NCBI RefSeq assembly: GCF_004345645.1
Contig: NZ_SLWS01000019.1
Coordinates: 98,006-162,005, forward strand
Length of the DNA stretch: 64,000 nt
Direction of reading: 5' to 3'
DNA from: Actinocrispum wychmicini
GTDB taxonomy: Bacteria > Actinomycetota > Actinomycetes > Mycobacteriales > Pseudonocardiaceae
Made by a program: the position numbers and the translations under genes
The notes under the pieces: model-generated
What the model was told of the DNA's origin: nothing
The model's database searches: none
The model's input: the letters and a program-made list of their open reading frames with translations, nothing else
Part shown: piece by piece, positions 57,158 to 64,000 of the stretch
Layout of the letters: each line of letters begins with the position of its first letter
Position numbering within the stretch: position 1 is the first letter of the stretch

Positions 57158-59173
57158 GCCGAGGTAGGCGGCGGCTTGCAGGGTGAACAGTTCGGCGTAG
57201 CCGCCGTCGAGGTCCATCAGTTCCTCGTGGGTGCCCTGTTCCGCCAGTTGGCCGAGTTCCAGCAGCAGGATCCGGTCGGCCTGGCGCACGGTGGAGAACC
57301 GGTGCGAGATGTAGAGCGTGGTCCGGCCCTCCGCCAGCTTGCGCAGCCGGGCGAACAGGTCGTGTTCGGCCTGGGCGTCCAGCGCCGAGGTCGGCTCGTC
57401 CAGCACGAGGATCGGCGCGTCCCGGATGAACGCCCTGGCCAGTGCGATCTTCTGCCACTCGCCGCCGGACAGGCTGACCCCTTCGTCGAACCACCGGCCC
57501 AGTGGGCTGTCGAACCCGCGCGGCAGGCGTTCGATCCGGTCGGCGATCCCGCCCCGCCGGGCAGCGTCCTCGATCAGCGGCCGGTCGGTCAGGTGGTCAA
57601 GGTCGCCGAGCCCGATGTTCTCCGCCGCGGTGGCCTGGTAGCTCACGTGGTCCTGGAACATCGCGCTGATCCGGGCCCGCAGGTCGGCCGGGTCCAGGTC
57701 GCGGATGTCCACGCCGTCCAGCAGGATCCGCCCCTCGGTCGGGTCGTAGAGCCGGCACAGCAGTTTGATCAACGTGGACTTGCCGGCGCCGTTGCGCCCC
57801 ACCACGGCGACCGTCTCCCCCGGGCTGATCTCGAAACTCACGTCCCGCAGCGCCGGCTCGTCCGCCCCGGGGTACGCGAACGACACCCGGTCGAACGTGA
57901 TGTGCCCGCGCAGCGGCTCCGGCATCGGCTTCGGCTCGGCTGGGGCGGTGATCTCCGGTTTGGTCGCCAGGAACTTGTAGAGCGTGTCCAGATACAGGTT
58001 GTTCTCGTACATCCCGGAGAACCCGGAGAACAGGCCGCCGACCGCGGCCTGCACCTGGGTCGTGGCCGTGGTGAACAGCGTGAGGTCGCCGAGGGTGAGC
58101 TCGCCGGTGACCGCGCGCAGGGCGATGTACAGGTAGATCAGGGAACCGGCGAACGTGCTGACCATGCTCCAGCCGGTGCTGGCCACGGTCCGCTGGCGGA
58201 TCAGCTTGCGTTCCCTGGCGTAGTGCGCCTTGCCGAGCTTGTCGAACCGGTCGGTCAGGTAGCCGCCGAGGCCGAAAAGCTTGACCTCCTTGGCATACGT
58301 GTCCGTGGTGACCAAAGAGGACAGATAGTCCATCCGGCGCCTGATCGGCGACAGCAGCGTGTTGAGAAAGAACGAGCGAGCCCCGTAGCGGGACTGCGAG
58401 ATGAACGCGGGCAGGGGCGCGAGCAGGGCGACCACCGCCAGCACCGGGCTCACCGCCACCAGCAGGGCGATCATGCTGGCGAACGTGATGGCCGTCTGCA
58501 CCAGGCCCAGCGCCGAGTTCATCATCGACATCGGGCGCGACGGCGCCTCCTGGGACGCCTGGCGCATCAGGTCGTACGACGTCGAGCCCTCGAAGAACTC
58601 CAGGTGCATCTGGGCGGCGTGCGCCATCACCTGGTGGCGGATGGTCAACGTCATCCGTTCCTGCAGCAGCTGCTGGCTGATCGTGATGACCGACCGGACC
58701 ACCGAGCTGACCGTCAGGATCACCAACTGGATGACGGCCACCCCGATGATCTTGCCTTCGGTCGTCAGGTACAGGTCGCCGACCAGCGGGACGCCGAGCA
58801 CCGCCTGGTCCGGCCGGCCGGTCGTGTGCACCTGGATCGCCTGGACGACCGCGTCCATCAACAGCTTCGCCACGTAGGCGGTCGCGGTCGGCACCAGTCC
58901 ACTCACGACAGTGGCGACCACGATGGTGACGGTCAACGGCTTGCTGGCGCCCCAGGTCAGCCGGAACACCCTGGGTAACCCGCGGACCGTGCCGCTGACC
59001 GACTCACGCATCCGCCTCAGCCGGGACCTGAGGTCGGTGGGCTGGTCCGTCGGCCGTGGCTCCGGGACGCCGACCGGCCCGGTGAGGCCGCTGTCCGGGA
59101 CCGCGTTCGGCGGGCGCCGCCGCCTGCCGCGCATCAGGAACTGCTCGATGCCGCCCCCACCGCCAGGCATCAT
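57155..59173 (-). CDS. ABC transporter, fused permease and ATPase
   Basis: A 672-residue exporter half-transporter. A cytoplasmic N-terminus (about 1-65) leads to a six-TM exporter domain (about 75-390), then an ATPase (about 430-672). The ATPase has Walker A VVGRNGAGKSTLIKLL, signature LSGGEWQKIALA, Walker B ILVLDEPTSALD and the switch His in LYISHRFSTV. It should act as a homodimer. ATG 59173 overlaps the TetR gene's stop (ATGA), so the regulator probably controls it. Substrate unknown. Confidence 0.9.
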   Translation of the reverse strand: MMPGGGGGIEQFLMRGRRRRPPNAVPDSGLTGPVGVPEPRPTDQPTDLRSRLRRMRESVSGTVRGLPRVFRLTWGASKPLTVTIVVATVVSGLVPTATAYVAKLLMDAVVQAIQVHTTGRPDQAVLGVPLVGDLYLTTEGKIIGVAVIQLVILTVSSVVRSVITISQQLLQERMTLTIRHQVMAHAAQMHLEFFEGSTSYDLMRQASQEAPSRPMSMMNSALGLVQTAITFASMIALLVAVSPVLAVVALLAPLPAFISQSRYGARSFFLNTLLSPIRRRMDYLSSLVTTDTYAKEVKLFGLGGYLTDRFDKLGKAHYARERKLIRQRTVASTGWSMVSTFAGSLIYLYIALRAVTGELTLGDLTLFTTATTQVQAAVGGLFSGFSGMYENNLYLDTLYKFLATKPEITAPAEPKPMPEPLRGHITFDRVSFAYPGADEPALRDVSFEISPGETVAVVGRNGAGKSTLIKLLCRLYDPTEGRILLDGVDIRDLDPADLRARISAMFQDHVSYQATAAENIGLGDLDHLTDRPLIEDAARRGGIADRIERLPRGFDSPLGRWFDEGVSLSGGEWQKIALARAFIRDAPILVLDEPTSALDAQAEHDLFARLRKLAEGRTTLYISHRFSTVRQADRILLLELGQLAEQGTHEELMDLDGGYAELFTLQAAAYLG

Positions 59174-59769
59174 GTGAGCGCTCCGTGCAGGAAGAGGTCG
59201 ATCAACTCGGCCGTGCTCGGCGCGTTCTCCGGCGACCTGCCGCGGTTCATCATCAGGCTGGTGAGCACCATGGCCAGCTGCGCCGCGGGCAGCCGGAGCC
59301 GGCCCGCCTCGGGTTCGAACAGCTCGGCCAACGCGTCCCGCACGGCGTGCAGCGACTCGCGGCGGGCGTCCTTCGGGCGGCCACGGCGTTCCCGGTGGTA
59401 GCCGGACGCGTGCAGCGAGCCGAACAGCGCACCCATCCGGGCCATGTGGGCGGCCAGCGCGGAGGCGGCCTCGACCAGGCGTTCGTCCAGCGGGATGTCC
59501 AGGGGGATGGCGGCGATCGCGTCCAGTGCGTGATCCATCCGGACCGCCTCGGCCACGCAGGCGTCGAGCAGCTCGTCCTTGTCGGTGAACGCCCGGAACA
59601 CCGTGGCCTCGCCGATTCCGGCGGCGCGGGCGATCTGGCTGGTGGTGATCGCCGCGCCGTACTCGACCAGCAGTGGGAGCACCGCGCTGACGATCATCTC
59701 GCGGCGTTTCTCCGGACTCATGCCGGGCGCACGGCGACGCGGCGGCTCCCCTACGTCAGTGTCTTCCAT
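59170..59769 (-). CDS. TetR-family transcriptional regulator
   Basis: A 199-residue repressor with HTH 'ITTSQIARAAGIGEATVFRA' (about residues 38-57) and a divergent ligand domain. It precedes and overlaps the ABC exporter gene. A perfect 20-bp palindrome lies 15 bp upstream of its ATG. Most likely a drug- or metabolite-responsive repressor of its own operon. Confidence 0.9.
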   Translation of the reverse strand: MEDTDVGEPPRRRAPGMSPEKRREMIVSAVLPLLVEYGAAITTSQIARAAGIGEATVFRAFTDKDELLDACVAEAVRMDHALDAIAAIPLDIPLDERLVEAASALAAHMARMGALFGSLHASGYHRERRGRPKDARRESLHAVRDALAELFEPEAGRLRLPAAQLAMVLTSLMMNRGRSPENAPSTAELIDLFLHGALT

Positions 59770-59783
59770 GCCCCCAGTGTGCG

Positions 59784-59803
59784 GAGTGAGCGCTCACTCC
59801 GTC
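59784..59803. promoter_or_regulatory. TetR-type operator upstream of the regulator-exporter operon
   Basis: CGGAGTGAGCGCTCACTCCG is a perfect 20-bp palindrome between the TetR gene start (59769) and the end of the DUF2079 gene (59824). Its size and position fit autoregulation. Confidence 0.75.
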
Positions 59804-59823
59804 AACTCGATTAGCCGCCGGCG

Positions 59824-61248
59824 TCAGATTCTGCGCAGGAGGACGAAGTCACCTGCCTGGGCCACCGTCCGGTACGTCGTCGCCCGGACCCGGGCCAGGT
59901 CGTTGGCCATCCACTCGGCGCTGAACGGCCAGTTCGGGAAACGCGTGTCCGTCACGATCCACTCCTCGGTGGGCTCGCTGGCGTTCAGGTGCGGGAAGAG
60001 GGTGATCCGACAACGGTTCGTCAGGTGTGGGGCGAGGTTGTTGGACGCGGCCACGACCGCGTCGTCCGGGATCATGTCCATCAGGCGCTGGGCGTCGGTC
60101 GCGCGCTGGCTCACCTGCCACGTCTGCGGTTTGAGCAGCTTGCCGACGGGCTCGCCGGTGATCCCGACGACCGCCATCACGACGCATGCCACGACGGCGA
60201 CCCGGCGGACTCGTCGGAAGGTCCCTTCGGGCAGCATCCGCTTCCCGGACGTGAGCGCGTCCACCAGGCCGAAGTAGATGATCGGCATGAGCACCGCGCT
60301 GTAGTGGAAGCCGACCACCCAGTAGCTCTGGTTCACGGAGATGAACCGCCAGGTCAGCGTCGGGATGACGAGCGCGGTGACGGGCGAGAACAACGCCAGG
60401 AACGCGGTCGGCGCGAACAGCGCGGCCAGCAGGAACAGCTTCTGCTGGGGCGCCACCAGGCGCTCGGGCGCGCTCGTCAGGAGGTCCCACAGGCCGCCGC
60501 CACTGCCCAGGTCGTGGGTGAACCCGTACTGCCCGGCGGGGTTCATCGACGGGATGATCACCAGCAGGATGAGCAGGAAGCTGGCCAGCGCCCCGGCGAT
60601 CGTCCACAGGCCGAGCTTGCGCTGGCCCTTGCAGAACACGTAGAGGCCGATCGCGGCGAGGGTGAAGGGCAGGTCCTCCTTGACAAGGACCAGCGGCGCC
60701 GCCCACCACACGGCCGCCTGCCAACGCTGCGTGAGCAGGCATTCGATCGAGAACGCCAGCAGCGGCACGGCGAAGACGACCTCGTGGAAGTCGAAGTCCA
60801 CAGTGGTCTGCAAACCCCACGACAGTCCATACGCGACACCGATGGCGGTCGCCGTGCGCGCGCCGAACCGCCGCTGCGCCACGCGGACGATCGGCACCGC
60901 GGACACGCCCAGAAGGGCAGCCTGCGCGACCATCAGCGTGATCGGGCTCGGGAAGAGCCGGTAGACCGGCGCGATGGTGGCGAGGATCGGGTGGAAGTGG
61001 TCGCCGAGCAGGACGAAGCCCGGGGCCTTCAGGTCCGACACCGGCGCCTCGAAGTGCGCGTAGGCCCGGATCGCCTGTTCGAAGATCCCCAGGTCGTACC
61101 CGGTGGTGCCGAGTCTCAGATGGTTGGTGACCGAGACCAGGGTGTAGATCACGAAGAACACACCGCCCACTGCCCACGGCAGCGAACGCGGCCGGCAACT
61201 TTCCGGCGCGGCGGACACGTCTATGCGGATAGGTGAGGCGAGCTGCAC
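59824..61248 (-). CDS. DUF2079-type multispan membrane protein
   Basis: About 474 residues with roughly ten TM helices and the DUF2079 features: TTGYDLGIFEQAIRAYAH, LLGDHFHPILATIAPVYRLF, and a long C-terminal soluble tail ending LARVRATTYRTVAQAGDFVLLRR. The layout resembles GT-C-type glycosyltransferases, so transfer from a lipid-linked sugar is possible. The start is uncertain: GTG 61248 or GTG 61218; neither has a clear ribosome binding site, and both lie in the region shared with the divergent response regulator. Confidence 0.8.
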   Translation of the reverse strand: MQLASPIRIDVSAAPESCRPRSLPWAVGGVFFVIYTLVSVTNHLRLGTTGYDLGIFEQAIRAYAHFEAPVSDLKAPGFVLLGDHFHPILATIAPVYRLFPSPITLMVAQAALLGVSAVPIVRVAQRRFGARTATAIGVAYGLSWGLQTTVDFDFHEVVFAVPLLAFSIECLLTQRWQAAVWWAAPLVLVKEDLPFTLAAIGLYVFCKGQRKLGLWTIAGALASFLLILLVIIPSMNPAGQYGFTHDLGSGGGLWDLLTSAPERLVAPQQKLFLLAALFAPTAFLALFSPVTALVIPTLTWRFISVNQSYWVVGFHYSAVLMPIIYFGLVDALTSGKRMLPEGTFRRVRRVAVVACVVMAVVGITGEPVGKLLKPQTWQVSQRATDAQRLMDMIPDDAVVAASNNLAPHLTNRCRITLFPHLNASEPTEEWIVTDTRFPNWPFSAEWMANDLARVRATTYRTVAQAGDFVLLRRI

Positions 61249-61342
61249 GCCGACAGGCTGCCCAGGGGGTGCTGAGCCGGACCTGAAGGTTGCTGAAGAC
61301 GGCTTCAGCAACGGGATCGAGACCGTGGCAGGGTGGGACGCG

Positions 61343-62017
61343 ATGCGGGTACTGGTGGTTGAGGACGAACGGCGGCTGGCCGCGGCGCTGAAGCGCGGCC
61401 TCGAGGCGAACAGCTTCGCTGTCGACCTAGCGCACAACGGCAGCGACGCGTTGTGGATGGCCGAGCAGCGGCCGTACTCGGCGATCGTGCTGGACATCAT
61501 GCTGCCCGGGATGAACGGCTACCGGGTGTGCGCCGAGCTGCGCCGGGCCGGCGTGACCACGCCGATCATGATTCTGTCCGCCAAGGACGGCGAGTACGAC
61601 GAGGCCGAAGGCCTGGACACCGGCGCGGACGACTACATGACCAAGCCGTTCTCGTACGTGGTCCTGGTGGCCCGGTTGCGGGCGTTGCTGCGTCGGGGGC
61701 ACGCGGCGCCGGCACAGCTGCGCGTGGACGACCTGGTGGTCGACCCGGCCCGCGGTGTCTGCGTACGCGCTGACCAGCAAATCCTGTTGACGGCGCGCGA
61801 GTTCGCCGTGCTGGAGTGCCTGGCCCGGCGGGCGAACCTGGTGCTGAGCAAGTCGGAGATCCTGCAGCACGTGTGGGACGAGCACTACGAAGGCGACGTG
61901 AACGTGGTGGAGGTGCATGTGAGCGCCCTGCGGCGGAAGATCGACCAGCCGTTCGGCCGGCGGAGCATCGAGACCGTGCGCGGGATGGGATACAGATTGG
62001 TGGGACGTGCCAGTTAG
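61343..62017 (+). CDS. OmpR-family response regulator
   Basis: 224 residues. The receiver domain (1-115) has acidic VVEDE, phospho-acceptor Asp in VLDIMLPGMNG and Lys in MTKPFSY. The winged-helix C-terminus (about 130-222) has LTAREFAVLECLARR and VSALRRKIDQPFGRRSIETVRGMGYRLV-type ends. Its stop overlaps the kinase gene by 11 bp, so they are a cognate pair. ATG 61343 is preceded by AGGGTGGGA. Confidence 0.92.
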   Translation: MRVLVVEDERRLAAALKRGLEANSFAVDLAHNGSDALWMAEQRPYSAIVLDIMLPGMNGYRVCAELRRAGVTTPIMILSAKDGEYDEAEGLDTGADDYMTKPFSYVVLVARLRALLRRGHAAPAQLRVDDLVVDPARGVCVRADQQILLTAREFAVLECLARRANLVLSKSEILQHVWDEHYEGDVNVVEVHVSALRRKIDQPFGRRSIETVRGMGYRLVGRAS

Positions 62018-63824
62018 GTGGTGGGCGCGGCTGCCGGTCCAGTTTCGGGCGGCGGTGGCCGCCGGGATGATCTCGTTGGTCCTGTTGACCGGTGGGGCGC
62101 TGTGGCTGCGCGCGTCGATCGCAGACATGGACCAGACGCGGGTCACCGCCCGGATCGACGGCGGCTGGGCTGTGCTGTCCGCGCTTGAGGACACAGTGCG
62201 GGCCGGGAATCCGTTGCCGGATCTGAAAACGCCGTATGAGATCGTCGGCGCCAACGGCCGTTTCCTGCCGTCGAACAACAGGGACGTGCGTGACCTGCAG
62301 GAGATCTTCGGCCAGCCGGTCGTGCGGTACGGCGAAGGGTTCCCCGGGGTTCAGGTGGTGCGCACCGCCGGGCTGGACGTGGTCACCGAGACCAAGGGCT
62401 ACCAGTGGCCGGCGTGGACGGCGGTGACCGAGACCATCCCGACACCGCCGGGTCAGACCGAACGGTTCGGCGACCGGGTGCGGATCAACGTGTTCGTCAC
62501 CCGGCCGGACGAGAATCCCCTGCCCGAACTGGACCGCGTGCTGTGGCCGAGCGTGCCGGGCGCGGCCCTGCTGATCGCCTTCGTCGCCTGGATCGCCGCA
62601 CGGCAGGCACTTCGTCCAATCGAACGGATCCGCCTGCAAACCGCGGCGGTCACAGCCACGTCCTTGGACCGACGGATCCCGTTGCCGCGCTCGTGGTTCG
62701 GCCGGTGGTCGATCGGCGCCCGCGCGGCTGTCGCGGCGGGCCTGATCGCGGCGGGCCCGTTCATCGGCGGCGTCCTGTGGCTGCGGCACACAATCGACGA
62801 GATCTACACCGCGCGGATGATGGCCAACAGCGAGGCGTTCTTCGCCGCCGGCGAGGCTTTGGCGGTCGCTTCGCCGTTGGGGAAGTCGATCCCTCCATCG
62901 GATTCGTACGTCATCACCGGCGGTGTCGTGACCGAGCGGCGGACAGTCAACCCAGCGCCGGGTCTCGACCGGGTGCTGTGGCCCGGCGTGCCTGCCGGGG
63001 TCGCGTTGGTCGGCTTCACCGCGTGGGCGGCGACAACTCGCGCCCTGGTGCCTGTGGAGAGGATCCGCAAGCAGGTCAAGGTGATCACCGCGCACAAACT
63101 GGACGTGCGCGTGCCGGTACCGCCAACCCGGGACGCGATCACCAACCTGGCGGTGACCCTGAACGAAACCCTGGACCGCCTGGAGAAGTCAGTTGCCGCA
63201 CAACGCCAGTTCATCGCGGACGCGGCACACGAACTGCGAAGCCCCATCGCCAGCCTACGAACAGTGTTGGAAGTCGCCGCCGACCACCCGGACCGCGCGG
63301 ACTGGCCAGCCGTGGTGCGCGACGCCGTGACCGACACCCAACGCCTCCAGGACCTGGCCGAAGACCTGTTACTGTTGGCCCGACTGGATTCCGCGCAGCC
63401 CCAACGTGTCACCGAACTGGACCTGACTGAGCTGGTGAAGTCGGAGGCAGCGGGCCGCGCCACCCTGAACACCAATGGTCCCGCCACAATGACCGGCAAC
63501 CCCGCTCAACTCACCCGCCTACTTCGCAACTTGGTGGACAACGCCGAACGGCACGCGGCAACCGAGGTGACGGTGTCCGTCCTGTCCACTCCCCTTGCCG
63601 TCACCGTCGAAGTCACGGACGATGGACTCGGAATCGCTCCGGAGGACCGCGAGCGTGTGTTCGAACGATTCACCAGGCTTGACGAGTCCAGGGATTCGGC
63701 CAGCGGCGGGGCTGGGCTCGGCCTGGCTATCGCTCGCGAGATCGCCCATGCCAACGGCGGGACACTCGTCGTTTCGGACCGTTCGCCTGGCGCTACTTTC
63801 GTGGCTTCTTTTGTTCGGTCCTGA
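62007..63824 (+). CDS. Sensor histidine kinase with a duplicated membrane sensor module
   Basis: A 605-residue kinase with four TM helices. Module 1 (about 12-210) and module 2 (about 235-360) share RAAVAAG...GG-LWLR at their starts and LDRVLWP-VP...RAL-P-ERIR at their ends, so the TM-extracellular-TM unit was duplicated. A HAMP-like region, then phosphoacceptor His in FIADAAHELRSPI (about 405), N box NLVDNAERHA, and GLGIAPEDR and GGAGLGLAI ATP-binding boxes follow. The second extracellular domain is much shorter than the first. The signal is unknown. Confidence 0.9.
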   Translation: MPVRWWARLPVQFRAAVAAGMISLVLLTGGALWLRASIADMDQTRVTARIDGGWAVLSALEDTVRAGNPLPDLKTPYEIVGANGRFLPSNNRDVRDLQEIFGQPVVRYGEGFPGVQVVRTAGLDVVTETKGYQWPAWTAVTETIPTPPGQTERFGDRVRINVFVTRPDENPLPELDRVLWPSVPGAALLIAFVAWIAARQALRPIERIRLQTAAVTATSLDRRIPLPRSWFGRWSIGARAAVAAGLIAAGPFIGGVLWLRHTIDEIYTARMMANSEAFFAAGEALAVASPLGKSIPPSDSYVITGGVVTERRTVNPAPGLDRVLWPGVPAGVALVGFTAWAATTRALVPVERIRKQVKVITAHKLDVRVPVPPTRDAITNLAVTLNETLDRLEKSVAAQRQFIADAAHELRSPIASLRTVLEVAADHPDRADWPAVVRDAVTDTQRLQDLAEDLLLLARLDSAQPQRVTELDLTELVKSEAAGRATLNTNGPATMTGNPAQLTRLLRNLVDNAERHAATEVTVSVLSTPLAVTVEVTDDGLGIAPEDRERVFERFTRLDESRDSASGGAGLGLAIAREIAHANGGTLVVSDRSPGATFVASFVRS

Positions 63825-63869
63825 GTGGACCTCCTTTCGTGACTGTCAAAAGATGTTCGCTCGCCGCTC

Positions 63870-63961
63870 GGGCAGGCCGCCAAGAGGGAGCCTGTTGTCG
63901 TATTTTTGCTGCTGTGGTTGGGTTGTTTTATCGTGGCGTCTCCCTCCCGTGTGGCCTGCCC
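63870..63961. repeat. Inverted repeat of unknown nature at the window end
   Basis: GGGCAGGCC (63870-63878) pairs with GGCCTGCCC (63953-63961), and AGGGAG (63885-63890) with CTCCCT (63940-63945), enclosing a T-rich stretch of clearly lower GC. It lies about 45 bp after the kinase gene. It could be a structured RNA, a terminator or another small palindromic element. The sequence on to 64000 has no gene I can support. Confidence 0.45.
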
Positions 63962-64000
63962 AAGGGAATCGCATCTGTCAGGTGGGGTCCAGCTTGGTCT

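Overview
The window is very GC-rich, with strong third-position GC, many GTG/TTG starts, 1-4 bp stop/start overlaps, and secreted enzymes, F420-type oxidoreductases and B12 genes typical of a filamentous actinomycete. Gene content fits the Pseudonocardiales (Amycolatopsis, Kibdelosporangium or Lentzea-like); this is inferred from gene content alone. No rRNA, tRNA, CRISPR array or intact transposase gene was seen.

Layout. 0-4.2 kb: a PucR-type regulator, a secreted HAF-repeat protein whose third codon is split by a small palindromic element, and a secreted two-domain protein. 4.2-10.1 kb: tryptophan catabolism (tryptophan dioxygenase, kynureninase, PaaX-type regulator) divergent from a creatininase-family hydrolase, an aryl-CoA ligase and an enoyl-CoA hydratase, i.e. 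a probable tryptophan-anthranilate-anthraniloyl-CoA route. 10.3-17.4 kb: an orphan catalytic proteasome beta subunit, then a riboswitch-controlled cobalamin operon (chelatase, cobO, cobB, cobL, cbiG). 17.4-27.3 kb: an MMPL exporter, an internally deleted luciferase-like gene, an AlkZ-like protein, a GH92 mannosidase with a ricin domain, a P450/methyltransferase pair and a secreted hydrolase. 27.3-35.8 kb: a degenerate GGDEF protein, a STAND ATPase with 126-bp TPR repeats and a frameshift in its P-loop, cobQ, a small protein behind a LexA-like box, a metallo-hydrolase, and a PadR/F420-oxidoreductase pair. 35.8-45.2 kb: a tandem HxlR regulator, an SRPBCC-acyl-CoA-ligase fusion, a chitinase with a DasR-like operator between its promoter boxes, a membrane Ser/Thr kinase, and cobalt transporter cbtBA under a second B12 riboswitch with a divergent phosphatase. 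45.2-51.6 kb: an AfsR-like regulator and a tightly coupled four-gene cassette (two helical-hairpin proteins, an FtsK/SpoIIIE-type ATPase, a coiled-coil protein). 51.6-64 kb: a subtilase, polysaccharide deacetylase, methyltransferases, LigD polymerase domain, ABC exporter with TetR regulator, a DUF2079 membrane protein and a two-component system whose kinase carries a duplicated sensor module.

The most unusual signals are two families of about 125-180 bp palindromic elements (2733-2896 and 10082-10261; 45212-45337 and 51595-51757). Cores are conserved within a family, but the terminal arms differ between copies while staying self-complementary; three of the four sit at TA, two of these within CTAG. 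Also notable are the FtsK cassette, the P-loop frameshift that a -1 slip would exactly repair, and the kynurenine cluster that lacks a recognisable formamidase.
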